DNA from: Myxococcota bacterium
GTDB taxonomy: Bacteria > Myxococcota_A > UBA9160 > UBA4427
Assembly: GCA_028278345.1 (NCBI GenBank)
Contig: JANQEL010000028.1
Location: 1-64,000 of the forward strand
Reading direction: 5' to 3'
DNA length: 64,000 bases
The position numbers and the translations under genes were made by a program. Below, in pieces: positions 42,005 through 50,987 of the stretch (positions are counted from its first letter, which is position 1; each line of letters begins with the position of its first letter). A model generated the notes under the pieces. It was not told where the DNA came from, ran no database searches, and saw nothing but the letters and a program-made list of their open reading frames with translations.

Positions 42005-43507
42005 ATGAAACAGCTCTCCGGTCTCGACACCAGCTTCCTCAACATGGAGACGCCGACGACCTACGGTCACGTCAGCGCACTGGCCATCTTCGATCCGACG
42101 ACCGCTCCCGGGCCCGTCACCCTCGACGACATCAAGCGCGTGCTGACCGAGCGGATGCACCTCCTTCCCCCCTACCGCCGCCGCCTGGTGCAGGTGCCCT
42201 TCGGCCTCGACCATCCCTACTGGATCGAAGACCCCGACTTCGATCTCGACTTCCACGTGCGCCACATCGGGCTGCCGCCCCCGGGCGACCAGCAGCAGCT
42301 CGCCGAACAGGTCTCGCGCATCGTGGCGCGCCCCCTCGATCGCAGCCGCCCGCTGTGGGAGCTCTACTTGATCGAGGGGCTCGAGAACGGGCTGATGGCC
42401 CAACTCACGAAGATCCACCACTGTGCGATCGACGGCGTATCGGGGGCGGAGATCCTGACCACGCTGCTCGATCTCACCCCCGAGCCCCCGCGCGTCGAAC
42501 CGCCGCGCCGCGCATGGCGCCCCGAACCCGAGCCCACCCAGATCGAGATGTGGATGCGCGGCGCCTTCGCCGTCGCGGGCACCCCGCGCAAGGGCTTTCG
42601 GCTGATGCGCGAAGCCGTGCGCAATCTGCCCGAACTCGCGAATCGAATGGGGATCGACGAGGCGCCGGGGGCCAACCTGATCAATCAGCTGATCGGCCGC
42701 CGCCCCGACCCGATGCTCTCCGAGGCCTCGACCCCGGCACCCGTCACCTCCTTCAACGACCGCATCACCCCGCATCGTCGTTTTGCCTTCGGCTCGGTTT
42801 CGCTGGCCACGGTCAAGGAAGTGAAGAGCGCTCATGGTGTGACGGTGAACGACGTCGTGCTCGCAATCTGCGCCGGTGCGCTGCGTCGCTTCCTCGAAGA
42901 ACGACACGAACTGCCGGAGTCGCCCCTGCTCGCCATGGTGCCGGTGTCGGTTCGCACCGAGAGCCAGCGCGGCACCTTCGGCAACCAGGTGTCGGCGATG
43001 ACGGCTTCGCTCCACACCGACATCGCCGACCCGGTCGAACGACTCCAGGCGATCCATCAGTCGATGCGGATCGCGAAGGACAAGCACGAGGCCCTGCCCG
43101 CCTCGCTGCTACAGGACTTCGCGCAGTTCACGCCGCCCGCGGTCGCGGCGCGTGCGGCGCGGGTGATCGCCCGGGCAACGGTCGCCAACTGGGTCGACCC
43201 GCCCTTCAACGTCGTGATCTCGAACGTTCCCGGGCCGCAGTTCCCGATTTACAGCGCAGGCGCGCGCCTGGTCGCAAACTACCCGGTGTCCGCGATCAAC
43301 GACGGCGTCGGGCTCAACATCACCGTGCAGAGCTACAACGGCAACCTCGACTTCGGCCTCGTCGCCTGTCGCGAGTTGCTGCCCGATCTCTGGGATCTGA
43401 TGGACTATCTGCGCGAGGCCGTCGACGAACTCGCCCTCGCCACCACGGGCGGGAAACCCGACGACGCGGACGGCCCCGAAAACGAAGACGCCGAAGGCGG
43501 GAGCTGA
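42005..43507 (+). CDS. Wax ester synthase/diacylglycerol acyltransferase (WS/DGAT)
   Basis: A 500-residue bifunctional acyltransferase that makes wax esters or triacylglycerol from acyl-CoA and an alcohol or diglyceride. The active-site motif HHxxxDG is present as KIHHCAIDGVSG (about residues 136-147). The C-terminal NVVISNVPGPQFPIYSAGAR is the second family signature, and MKQLSGLDTSFLNMETPTTY is the typical N-terminus. It implies storage of neutral lipid. The last 15 residues are acidic and low-complexity. It is preceded by the membrane synthase-like gene. Confidence 0.93.
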   Translation: MKQLSGLDTSFLNMETPTTYGHVSALAIFDPTTAPGPVTLDDIKRVLTERMHLLPPYRRRLVQVPFGLDHPYWIEDPDFDLDFHVRHIGLPPPGDQQQLAEQVSRIVARPLDRSRPLWELYLIEGLENGLMAQLTKIHHCAIDGVSGAEILTTLLDLTPEPPRVEPPRRAWRPEPEPTQIEMWMRGAFAVAGTPRKGFRLMREAVRNLPELANRMGIDEAPGANLINQLIGRRPDPMLSEASTPAPVTSFNDRITPHRRFAFGSVSLATVKEVKSAHGVTVNDVVLAICAGALRRFLEERHELPESPLLAMVPVSVRTESQRGTFGNQVSAMTASLHTDIADPVERLQAIHQSMRIAKDKHEALPASLLQDFAQFTPPAVAARAARVIARATVANWVDPPFNVVISNVPGPQFPIYSAGARLVANYPVSAINDGVGLNITVQSYNGNLDFGLVACRELLPDLWDLMDYLREAVDELALATTGGKPDDADGPENEDAEGGS

Positions 43508-43568
43508 GCCCACCTTCGGCGCCTCGGGTCGATCTCGATCGAACTTCTTTCTGGCTCGCGGCTCGCGG

Positions 43569-44450
43569 CTAGAACACGAGGTCCGGGACGGTCGCGGCCT
43601 TGGGCCAATCCGCCATCGACTTCAGGATCTCCTGACCGATCTCGGAGGCATCCCAGGGCTCTTCCGCATTGTCCCGCTGAGCGATCTTGTACTGCGCCGG
43701 GTAGAGGAGCGATACGCGGTTGCCACTGATGACGAACTGGCGACCCGTGATGCCCTCGGACTCGTCGCTGCACAACCAGGCAATGGCGGGGGAGACCTTC
43801 TCCGCAGCGAAGTTCACCTCGGACCCTTCCGGGAAGAGATCCGCGGTCATGCGCGAGTAGGCGTTCGGCGCGAGCACGTTCACGGTGATCTTCGCCTTGG
43901 CGCCCTCGATCGCCAGGCAGCGCATGAAGCCGGCGATCCCGGCCTTGGCCGCGCCGTAATTCGTCTGACCGAAGTTGCCGATCAGGCCCGACGTCGAACT
44001 CGTCATGATGATGCGACCACCGGTGCCCTGCTCGACCATCTGGAGGTAGGCGGCGCGCGTCGGCTGATACGTGCCCTTGAGATGCACGGCAATCACGGGA
44101 TCCCAGAGATCCTCGGTCATCTTCTTGAACGACTTGTCGCGCAGGATGCCGGCGTTGTTGATCAGGATGTCGAGCTTGCCGAAGTTCGAGACGGCCGCGT
44201 CGACCATCACCTGACTGTCCTCGGCACTGGTCACGTTGCCGAAGTCGGCGACCGCCTTGCCGCCCGCCTCTTCGATCTCCTTCACGACCTGTTCGGCCAC
44301 GGTCGAGCCGTCACCACTGCCGTCGACGGACCCACCGAGATCGTTCACCACCACGGCGGCGCCTTCCTTCGCGAGCAGCAGGGCGTGGGAGCGGCCGAGG
44401 CCACCACCTGCACCGGTCACGATCGCGACTTTGCCATCCAGGATTCCCAT
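43569..44450 (-). CDS. Short-chain dehydrogenase of the peroxisomal MFE-2-like branch
   Basis: A 293-residue NAD(P)-dependent dehydrogenase. TGAGGGLGRSHALLLAKEGA is the cofactor-binding glycine motif, NNAG the second, and catalytic Tyr-x-x-x-Lys appears in NYGAAKAG with an upstream Ser in SSTSG. The sequence VVNDLGGSVDGSGDGSTVAE after strand 2 is the hallmark of the 17-beta-HSD4/MFE-2 3-hydroxyacyl-CoA dehydrogenase branch. It would oxidise a 3-hydroxyacyl-CoA of a branched or steroid-like side chain. A candidate operator lies in its promoter region. Confidence 0.9.
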   Translation of the reverse strand: MGILDGKVAIVTGAGGGLGRSHALLLAKEGAAVVVNDLGGSVDGSGDGSTVAEQVVKEIEEAGGKAVADFGNVTSAEDSQVMVDAAVSNFGKLDILINNAGILRDKSFKKMTEDLWDPVIAVHLKGTYQPTRAAYLQMVEQGTGGRIIMTSSTSGLIGNFGQTNYGAAKAGIAGFMRCLAIEGAKAKITVNVLAPNAYSRMTADLFPEGSEVNFAAEKVSPAIAWLCSDESEGITGRQFVISGNRVSLLYPAQYKIAQRDNAEEPWDASEIGQEILKSMADWPKAATVPDLVF

Positions 44451-44478
44451 CTTCTCTTCCTCTTCCTTTTTCTTCTAT

Positions 44479-44494
44479 TGGAACGTTCATTCGA
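44479..44494. promoter_or_regulatory. Imperfect palindrome upstream of the SDR gene, possible TetR operator
   Basis: TGGAACGTTCATTCGA is an imperfect inverted repeat (half sites TGGAACG and CATTCGA) 29 nt upstream of the dehydrogenase start. GAACGTTC inside it is a perfect 8-base palindrome. The arrangement resembles operators of TetR-type regulators of acyl-CoA metabolism. No regulator is adjacent; two TetR genes lie elsewhere in the window. Confidence 0.3.
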
Positions 44495-44534
44495 AACGTC
44501 GGGGTTGAAGCGTGCTCTCGTGCGCGCGCCGCGG

Positions 44535-45116
44535 CTAGGCGGCGTCGCTGCGATAGATCGTCCTGCGGGGCTCGGCGAAGACGGCGCGGACCAGGGGCTC
44601 GAAGTGCTCGATGGGGAGCGTGTCGTATTCGGGATCGAAGCAGTTCTGGTCGTACTTCTCGCAGAACTCCGCGCAGTCGCGGAACCACTCGTGATCGCGG
44701 TAGCGGTCGCGGAGATTGCGATCGAGGCCTACGTGATGGAAGAAGTAGTAGCCCTGGAAGACCCCGTGGTGCTTCACGATCCAGTGGTTCTTCTCGCTCA
44801 CGAAGGGTTCCAGGATGGTGGCCGCCAACTCGCTGTGGTTCACGCTCGCCAGGGTGTCGCCAATGTCGTGGATCAGGGCGCACACCACGTACTCGTCGTC
44901 GCGCCCGTCGCGCTGGGCGCGGGTCGCGCTCTGCAGGCTGTGGGTCAGTCGGTCGACCGCGTAGCCACCCGTGTCCCCGGATAGCAATCCCAGGTGGGCG
45001 AGGATGCGATCGGGAAGACCCTTCAGGAACTCGCCGCTGTGGCGCCAGATCTTCTGGTAATCCTCGCGCGTCGCGTCGCGCATGGCGGTGAAGGTCGTAT
45101 CGCCGATGTCGGACAT
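44535..45116 (-). CDS. HD-domain protein of the PhnZ/TmpB-like diiron oxygenase group (candidate)
   Basis: A 193-residue single-domain HD protein; ATG 45116 is preceded by GAGGAG. Its histidines and aspartates match the set used by mixed-valent diiron oxygenases such as PhnZ: His59 (in YAVDRLTHSLQSATRA), His83-Asp84 (IHDIGD), His94, His116 and Asp156 (CEKYDQNCFDP). The 24-residue spacing between the first His and the HD pair equals that of PhnZ (34 to 58). PhnZ cleaves a C-P bond after hydroxylation of the carbon; whether this one acts on a phosphonate is unknown. An ordinary HD phosphohydrolase is the main alternative. Confidence 0.75.
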   Translation of the reverse strand: MSDIGDTTFTAMRDATREDYQKIWRHSGEFLKGLPDRILAHLGLLSGDTGGYAVDRLTHSLQSATRAQRDGRDDEYVVCALIHDIGDTLASVNHSELAATILEPFVSEKNHWIVKHHGVFQGYYFFHHVGLDRNLRDRYRDHEWFRDCAEFCEKYDQNCFDPEYDTLPIEHFEPLVRAVFAEPRRTIYRSDAA

Positions 45117-45215
45117 GGGGGTCTCCTCGGGGGCGCAGAGCGGGGCGCATGATAGCGGCCACGGCATCGCAGTGAAGGCTAGAGTGAAGGGCCACCTATC
45201 GAGAGGGAGAACGAG

Positions 45216-46076
45216 GTGACGACAGAAATCGGCGATACAGGGAGAGTGCTACTCGACGGCCTCGCCTTCGGCGAAGGCCCGCGCTGGCACGAAGGAAGGC
45301 TCTGGTTCAGCGACATGCACTCGCACACGGTCATCGCCGTCGACGAAGAGGGTCGACGCGAAGACATCGCAACGATCCCGAACCGCCCATCGGGACTCGG
45401 CTGGCTCCCCGACGGTCGGCTGCTCGTGGTCTCGATGACGGATCGCAAACTGCTCTGCCGCGAGTCGGATGGCGAGTTCGTCGAGTACGCGGACATGTCG
45501 AACCTCGCACCCTTCCACTGCAACGACATGGTTGTGGACGCCCGGGGGCACGCCTACGTGGGCAACTTCGGCTTCGACCTCGACGCGGGCGAGAAGCCCT
45601 GCAACACGAACCTCATCCTGGTGCGCGGCAAGGGCGAAGCCGTCGAGGTGGCCGACGAACTCGGCTTTCCGAACGGTGCGGTGATCACGCCCGACGGGGG
45701 CACGCTGATCGTCGGCGAGAGCTTCGCGGCGAGGCTCACGGCCTTCGACATCGAAGACGATGGAAGCCTTTCGAACCGTCGCGTGTGGGCGCCCATGCAG
45801 GGGGCCGTTCCCGACGGCATCTGTCTCGACGAGGAAGGCGGGATCTGGGTCGCTTCGCCGGTGAGCGGCGAAGTGCTGCGCATCGTCGAAGGGGGTGAGG
45901 TCACCCATCGCGCGGGCGTCGAGAAGCAGGCCTTCGCGTGCATGCTCGGTGGCGCGGAGGGTCGCTCGCTCTTCGTCTGCACCGCCGGACAATCACGCCC
46001 CGAGGACTGCAGGGAAAAGCTCGACGCACGCATCGAGGTCTTCGACGCCCCCTACGCGCGCGCCGGCCTGCCTTGA
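45216..46076 (+). CDS. SMP-30/gluconolactonase-family protein
   Basis: A 286-residue six-bladed beta-propeller lactonase, starting at GTG with GAGAGGGAGA upstream. Family features are FGEGPRWHEGRLWFSDM with the metal-binding Glu, PNRPSGLGWLPDGRLLV, and NDMVVDARGHAYVGNFGF with the metal Asn. PNGAVITPDGGTLIVGESF and a later PDGICLDEEGGIWVAS follow. The expected reaction is hydrolysis of a sugar or other lactone with a divalent metal. The transporter gene begins in an overlapping TGATG, so the two are translated together. Confidence 0.92.
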   Translation: MTTEIGDTGRVLLDGLAFGEGPRWHEGRLWFSDMHSHTVIAVDEEGRREDIATIPNRPSGLGWLPDGRLLVVSMTDRKLLCRESDGEFVEYADMSNLAPFHCNDMVVDARGHAYVGNFGFDLDAGEKPCNTNLILVRGKGEAVEVADELGFPNGAVITPDGGTLIVGESFAARLTAFDIEDDGSLSNRRVWAPMQGAVPDGICLDEEGGIWVASPVSGEVLRIVEGGEVTHRAGVEKQAFACMLGGAEGRSLFVCTAGQSRPEDCREKLDARIEVFDAPYARAGLP

Positions 46077-47563
46077 TGGAGAGCGGGGAGCCCGACACGT
46101 CGTCGGGCAGGCTCGCGCGGTCGACCCGTGTCTACTACGGCATCGGCTCCGTCGCGTACGGCGTCAAGGACAACGGCTTCGGCTACTTCCTGCTGATCTA
46201 CTACAACCAGGTGCTCGGGCTCCCCGCGTCGTGGGCCAGCCAGGCGATCTTCATCGCGCTTCTGCTCGACGCCTGCACCGACCCCATCGTGGGCAACATC
46301 TCGGATCGACTGCATTCGCGCTTCGGAAGGCGGCACCCCTTCATGTACGCGGCGGCGATTCCGGTGGCGCTGTCGTTCTATGCCCTGTGGAACCCGCCCG
46401 CACTCACGCCCGAGGAGTTGTTCCAGTTCCTGCTGATCAACGCGGTCCTGGTGCGCACCTTCATCACCTTCTACGAAGTGCCGAGCACGGCCCTCGCCCC
46501 GGAGCTCAGCCCCGACTACGACGAGCGCACACGCCTCGCCAGCGCGAGGCACTTCTTCGGTTGGGTTGGAGGGATCGGGATCGCGGTCTTGATGTACTCC
46601 GTCCTGATGGTCGAGACGCCGGAGTACGAGAAAGCCCAGCTCAACCCCGCCGCCTACGAAGTCTATGGCGTCATTGGCGGCCTGCTGATGTTCGCGGCCA
46701 TCCTGACCTCCGCCTTCGGCACCCATCGCCACATTCCGGATCTGATGAAGCCGCCACCGCGTCGCCGTGCGTCGCTGTCGGCGACCCTGCGCGAAGGCCG
46801 CGAAACCCTGAACAACCGCTCCTTCTTCTCGATCTTCGGCTTCGGGATCTTCGTCGCGATGGCCGGGGGACTCAACGGAGCGATGAACATCTACCTCTAT
46901 ACGTTCTTCTGGGAGTTCGAGGCCGACCAGATCGGAATCGTCGTCGTCTCCGGGCTGGCTTCCGCTGCGATCGCGCTCGTCCTCGCTCCTCGGGCAGCCG
47001 CGTACATGGGGAAGAAGCGCGCGGCGATCCGGCTCTCCCTGTGCGCGGCGCTCTTCGCACCGACACCCTACCTCGCACGCTTCGCCGGCTTCATGCCCGA
47101 GAACGGGAGCCTCGAGTTGCTCGGCGTGATGCTCGCCTACAACGTGATCGAGGTCGCCTTCATCATCACGTCGACGACGCTGGTCTCCGCGATGATGGCC
47201 GACGTCGTCGAAGAGAGTGAACTCGTCACCGGGCGCCGTTCGGAGGGCATCTTCTTCGCCGCGCGGAGTTTCATCTCGAAGTCGCTCACCGGCCTCGGCG
47301 TGATCCTCGCGACCGGCCTGCTGGACGCCATCGAATTCCCGATCGGCGCCAAGCCGGGTGAGATCGACCCGCAGGTGATCCGCAACCTCGGCCTCGGCTA
47401 CTTCCCGATGATCGTCGTCCTCTACCTCTCCGCCATCGCCTGCCTCGCCTTCTACAGCATCTCGAGGGCCCAACACCTGGCCAACGTGGCCGCCCTCGAG
47501 GAGCGGCGGAAGAACGGCGAATCCGGCCCCGACACGCTTGAAGCCCCGCCCGCCGACCATTAG
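46076..47563 (+). CDS. MFS transporter of the glycoside/cation symporter (GPH) family
   Basis: A 495-residue twelve-helix permease. The N-terminal YGIGSVAYGVKDNGFGYFLL and the DACTDPIVGNISDRLHSRFG loop after helix 2 are the GPH signature, and RRHPFMYAAA follows. Helix 12 ends near YLSAIACLAFYSI. The ATG at 46076 shares its first base with the last base of the lactonase stop (TGATG), giving strong translational coupling. It probably imports the glycoside, uronide or lactone-forming compound used by the lactonase. The substrate itself cannot be read from sequence. Confidence 0.92.
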   Translation: MESGEPDTSSGRLARSTRVYYGIGSVAYGVKDNGFGYFLLIYYNQVLGLPASWASQAIFIALLLDACTDPIVGNISDRLHSRFGRRHPFMYAAAIPVALSFYALWNPPALTPEELFQFLLINAVLVRTFITFYEVPSTALAPELSPDYDERTRLASARHFFGWVGGIGIAVLMYSVLMVETPEYEKAQLNPAAYEVYGVIGGLLMFAAILTSAFGTHRHIPDLMKPPPRRRASLSATLREGRETLNNRSFFSIFGFGIFVAMAGGLNGAMNIYLYTFFWEFEADQIGIVVVSGLASAAIALVLAPRAAAYMGKKRAAIRLSLCAALFAPTPYLARFAGFMPENGSLELLGVMLAYNVIEVAFIITSTTLVSAMMADVVEESELVTGRRSEGIFFAARSFISKSLTGLGVILATGLLDAIEFPIGAKPGEIDPQVIRNLGLGYFPMIVVLYLSAIACLAFYSISRAQHLANVAALEERRKNGESGPDTLEAPPADH

Positions 47564-47619
47564 CTTCGCGTGTCGAACTCGAACGACTGCCCTTCGACTC
47601 CCTGGAGGACGATCACAAG

Positions 47620-48090
47620 ATGCAGCGCCCCCGCAACATGCTCCTCGTCGCAGCGACCGCCCTATTCTGCGCCCTCTCGCTCACTGCCTGCGCCCCCCCC
47701 GGCGTCGACCAACTCATCATCGAGGACATCGAGATCGGCGAGGGGCCCGAGGTCCAACCCGGCGACTTCGCCGGGGTCCACTACACGGGCTGGCTCTACG
47801 ATCCATCGAAGGAAGACAACCGCGGGTTCAAGTTCGATAGCTCGATCTCACGCGGCCTCCCCTTCACCTTTCAGCCAGAACCCGGGACCCGGGGCGTGAT
47901 CGAAGGTTGGCACCAGGGCGTGCTCGGTATGCGCAAAGGAGGTGTGCGCGTGATCACCATCCCACCCGATCTCGCCTATGGAGATACCGGCTCCGCGAGC
48001 GGCCGTGTCCCCCCGGACGCGACGCTGGTCTTCGAACTCGAACTCGTGCGGCACACGCCCAAACCGCGAACGCAGAGCCAGGCCCAATAA
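47620..48090 (+). CDS. FKBP-type peptidyl-prolyl isomerase lipoprotein
   Basis: A 156-residue prolyl isomerase anchored in a membrane: the signal sequence ends in LTAC, with Cys24 as the lipidation residue. The FKBP domain follows (GDFAGVHYTGWLYD, KFDSSISRGLPFTF, VIEGWHQGVLGMRKGGVRVI, PPDATLVFELELV). Catalytic-pocket residues Tyr of HYTGW, Phe of FKFDSS and Trp of EGWHQG are kept. The loop after the first strand is a few residues longer than in human FKBP12. It would aid folding of extracytoplasmic proteins. Confidence 0.9.
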   Translation: MQRPRNMLLVAATALFCALSLTACAPPGVDQLIIEDIEIGEGPEVQPGDFAGVHYTGWLYDPSKEDNRGFKFDSSISRGLPFTFQPEPGTRGVIEGWHQGVLGMRKGGVRVITIPPDLAYGDTGSASGRVPPDATLVFELELVRHTPKPRTQSQAQ

Positions 48091-48109
48091 CCCACCGGAG
48101 GAAATCGCG

Positions 48110-48538
48110 ATGGCCATCCCCACCCAGACCGAACTACGACAATGGGTCGAGAACTACATCGCCCTGTGGAACGCGGGCGACAAAGAAGCCTGGCTCGAGA
48201 ACTGGCGCAAGGTCGCGCCGGGCGACGTCTTCATGCTCGATCCGGTCGGCACCCCCGAGAAGCGCGGCGGCGAGCAATGCTGGAGCGACTCGTGGGACCT
48301 CTTCAACAAGGCCGTGCGATTCAAGATTGCCGACGGCGCCCTCTTCTTCAACGGAAACGAGGTGGCCTGGCTGCTCGAGAACCACATCACCCACGACGGC
48401 GAAACGACCGTGGGCCTCAGCATCGAAACCTATCGCTTCGAAGAAGACGGCTCGGTGGTGATCCGCACCTACTACAAGGTGCCGGCCCGCGGCGACGACG
48501 AACTCGGACAGATGTTCCAGGAGTACCTACCCGAGTAG
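48110..48538 (+). CDS. Nuclear-transport-factor-2/SnoaL-fold protein
   Basis: A 142-residue single-domain protein of the NTF2-like cone fold, with the opening helix QWVENYIALWNAGDKEAWLE, the loop VAPGDVFMLDPVGTPEKRGG, and later strands LLENHITHDGETTVGLSIET. GGAGG stands 8 nt before the ATG. NTF2-like proteins include isomerases, hydratases and proteins with no enzymatic role. The Asp in the cavity is not certain, so function is open. It follows the FKBP gene by 19 nt and is probably co-transcribed. Confidence 0.8.
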   Translation: MAIPTQTELRQWVENYIALWNAGDKEAWLENWRKVAPGDVFMLDPVGTPEKRGGEQCWSDSWDLFNKAVRFKIADGALFFNGNEVAWLLENHITHDGETTVGLSIETYRFEEDGSVVIRTYYKVPARGDDELGQMFQEYLPE

Positions 48539-48607
48539 CCCGTTCGCGTCGGCACATGATCGTCGCCGCTTTGTAGCCCCACCTGCGCGCCGTGATAGAC
48601 TCGCCGC

Positions 48608-49564
48608 GTGAATCGGGTCTTCCTCATCTTCTGCGCGGTGGCGTGGTGCGCCGCGATCGTCACCGGTTGCGAAGAACCCCAGCCCCACGCACCGGGCGAA
48701 ACCTCGGCCCGACAGGATCAGGGCGCCCCTCCCTTCGACCCCGACGTTCCGGTCTTCCTGCCAGTCGAGGGAGTGGGCAACGTGATGCTCTACCTGAATC
48801 CCGACGATCAGGTCATCACGCCGATGATGCTCAAGACGCACGCGTGGGAGAAGACCGAGACCGCGTGGTTCGTGACGGGCCTGCGACGGGGAGACGTCGT
48901 CGCCGATGTCGGGGCCAACATCGGGTACTACACGGTTCTGGCCGCCATGCGCGTCGGGCCGCAGGGCAAGGTCCACGCCTTCGAACCCGACCCCGTCGCG
49001 TTCGAATTACTGAAGAAGAACGTGGAGTTGAATCGACTCCACAATGTGGTGCTCGAACAGAAGGCCGTCTCGAACGCGCCCGGCTCGATCCGGCTCTTCC
49101 TCTCCGAGGAGAACAAGGGCGACCACCGCATCTACCAACCCGAAGGCGAGGCGCGTCCATCCGTCGAGGTGGAAGCCGTGGCTCTCGACGACTACTTCGC
49201 GGGCCAACCGGCTCCCGACTTCATCAAGGTCGACACCCAGGGCGCCGAGCTCGTGATCTACCAGGGCATGGCCAAGACCCTCGAGCGGGCCGAGTCGGTG
49301 GTGGTGGCCATCGAGTACTCGCCGATCCATCTCGCCGGCTTCGGCGCGACCGGGCCACAGTTGCTCGACGAGATCGAGCGGACGGGCTTCGCCATGTACG
49401 ACCTGGGCGGTGTCGGCGTCGAGCTCGAACCCCTCGTTCCGACCGATCGTGCGAGCCTGCTGAAGCGCTTCTCCCCCGAACGGTGGCACTTCACGAATCT
49501 ATACCTGGTGAAGGGGCGACCGGATCTGATCGAGCAGATCGAAGCGCAGCTGCCGGGCCGCTAG
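48608..49564 (+). CDS. FkbM-family methyltransferase-like lipoprotein
   Basis: A 318-residue protein starting at GTG. It has a lipoprotein signal (LIFCAVAWCAAIVTGC, Cys21), then a FkbM-type Rossmann domain: DVVADVGANIGYYTVLAAMR is the SAM loop, HAFEPDP follows, and FIKVDTQGAELVIYQGM is the FkbM signature. The combination is odd because SAM is a cytoplasmic cofactor. The stop TAG at 49562-49564 overlaps the minus-strand stop of the next gene in the palindrome CTAG (49561-49564). Possible uses are binding a ligand outside the cell or a surface sugar modification; both are inference. Confidence 0.8.
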   Translation: MNRVFLIFCAVAWCAAIVTGCEEPQPHAPGETSARQDQGAPPFDPDVPVFLPVEGVGNVMLYLNPDDQVITPMMLKTHAWEKTETAWFVTGLRRGDVVADVGANIGYYTVLAAMRVGPQGKVHAFEPDPVAFELLKKNVELNRLHNVVLEQKAVSNAPGSIRLFLSEENKGDHRIYQPEGEARPSVEVEAVALDDYFAGQPAPDFIKVDTQGAELVIYQGMAKTLERAESVVVAIEYSPIHLAGFGATGPQLLDEIERTGFAMYDLGGVGVELEPLVPTDRASLLKRFSPERWHFTNLYLVKGRPDLIEQIEAQLPGR

Positions 49565-50409
49565 CGCTCGCGGAACTCCTTCTTGATGATGAGTTCCTTC
49601 CAGGTGATGTTGGGCCTGCTCTCCCACTTCGGGAGGCCGCGCCCGTTCGGGGCGCGACCACCGGATTCGAGGCCGAACGCCGGCGGGCGATAGAAGCGCT
49701 TCGGCGAGTTGTCCTCGAGGCCGAAACGCTCGTAGTACTTCGCATCCACGAAGAAGAGGTTGTTCCCCGCCTGGTTCGCATAGACCAGCTCGTAGCCCTT
49801 CTTCTTGCCGAGATCGTAGAGCGACTGGATCGACGCACCGAAGTAGTCGGTGCCGTCCCAGTAGTTCATCGGGTGGAAATCGACGACCGCCCGCTGCGGC
49901 GGCGGGAACCCCGCGTTGTACTCGATCATCACGAGCTTGGGCCGATAGTTCACGATCGCGCGCCAGACGTAGTAGTCGTTGCTGTCGATGTCGATCACCA
50001 GGAAGTCGAAGTCTTCCGGCACACCGTTTTCCTCGAAGATGATCTCGATGTTGCCCGGATAGACCCACTGCTGGATCGACTTGACCTTCCGGTACTTCGC
50101 GTAGGCGGCCTTGTTCTCCGCGGCGATCTCGGGATCGCCTTCGATCTGCAGGCCGCCCCAGCCATCTTCGACGACCAGCCGGCGCATGCTGTTGCCCTCG
50201 ACCCCCTTGTACGCACCGAACTCGACCCCGTACTTCTGCGTGGGCTCGATGATCTCGAAAATCTTCTCGATCACGCCGTCCTCGCCGAACTGCGAGTGGA
50301 CGGACTTTTCGTACTTCGAGAGGTCGACTTCCTCGGCCGTGGCGGACAGCGCGGCTGCGCCGGAGAGAGAGAGGAGAGCCATCGCCACCAGGGCGATTTC
50401 GGTGCGCAT
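49561..50409 (-). CDS. Exported FkbM-like methyltransferase-fold protein
   Basis: A 282-residue protein. The ATG at 50409 has AAGGAG 7 nt upstream; a signal peptide ends near SATA. The body starts SQFGEDGVIEKIFEIIEPTQ, then YGVEFGAYKG with the glycine-rich SAM-site remnant, then the FkbM-like strand FDFLVIDIDSNDYYVWRAIV. The SQFGED motif recurs in a branch of FkbM-like proteins. Together with the preceding gene it makes a tail-to-tail pair of exported methyltransferase-fold proteins. No transmembrane helix other than the signal is seen. Activity is unknown. Confidence 0.8.
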   Translation of the reverse strand: MRTEIALVAMALLSLSGAAALSATAEEVDLSKYEKSVHSQFGEDGVIEKIFEIIEPTQKYGVEFGAYKGVEGNSMRRLVVEDGWGGLQIEGDPEIAAENKAAYAKYRKVKSIQQWVYPGNIEIIFEENGVPEDFDFLVIDIDSNDYYVWRAIVNYRPKLVMIEYNAGFPPPQRAVVDFHPMNYWDGTDYFGASIQSLYDLGKKKGYELVYANQAGNNLFFVDAKYYERFGLEDNSPKRFYRPPAFGLESGGRAPNGRGLPKWESRPNITWKELIIKKEFRER

Positions 50410-50481
50410 TACTGGGCTCCTTGGCATTCGGGCTTCGGAGCGTAGCGCGCAGGGCCATCGAGCCCCGGCTTGCACGGTCGG

Positions 50482-50787
50482 CTACCCGACCAATGCAGAG
50501 ACGTCGTCGACGAGTTTGCGGATCTCGGGGTCGAAGAGCTCGTAGGTGATGGCGAAGCCGTTCTCGTCGATGTGTCGCACGACGACCCCTTCGAGTTCGA
50601 ACGGGCTGACCGGCTGCACGAAGATGTAGAGCTTCACGCGGCTGCCGATGGGCGGTTGGATCGAGGCACCCGTGAGCTTGGCCCCGGCGTAGGCGATCTC
50701 GGCGAGCACACCCGCTCCCTCCTGGGAGGTGGCCGAGACCAGGGCGTCGAACTTCGTATGGAATCGGGGGCTGCGTCGCTGATCCAT
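50482..50787 (-). CDS. PilZ-domain protein
   Basis: A 101-residue single-domain protein, probably a cyclic-di-GMP receptor. The N-terminal RRSPRF gives the RxxxR motif. The second motif, usually D/NxSxxG, reads EIAYAGAKL, so Ser is absent and binding may be weakened. AGGAG lies 8 nt before the ATG at 50787. The gene is alone on the minus strand. With the PilZ domain and a YfiR gene in the same window, cyclic-di-GMP signalling is plausible in the organism. Confidence 0.82.
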   Translation of the reverse strand: MDQRRSPRFHTKFDALVSATSQEGAGVLAEIAYAGAKLTGASIQPPIGSRVKLYIFVQPVSPFELEGVVVRHIDENGFAITYELFDPEIRKLVDDVSALVG

Positions 50788-50987
50788 CGGTCTTGCTCCT
50801 GCGGGGTTTCGAAGAACATCGACGCCTCGCGAGAGCCTCTTGAGCGCCGCCGAGCGCTCCTGCACGTGCCCTGCGCAGGGCTGAAGCGTTGTGAATGCCT
50901 GCTGCACCTGCCGCGTCTGAATCGATGAATCCGCAATGCAGCCCCGACCCCATGGTGGGGGTCGCGGGCACGCGAAAGGAGGCATCG

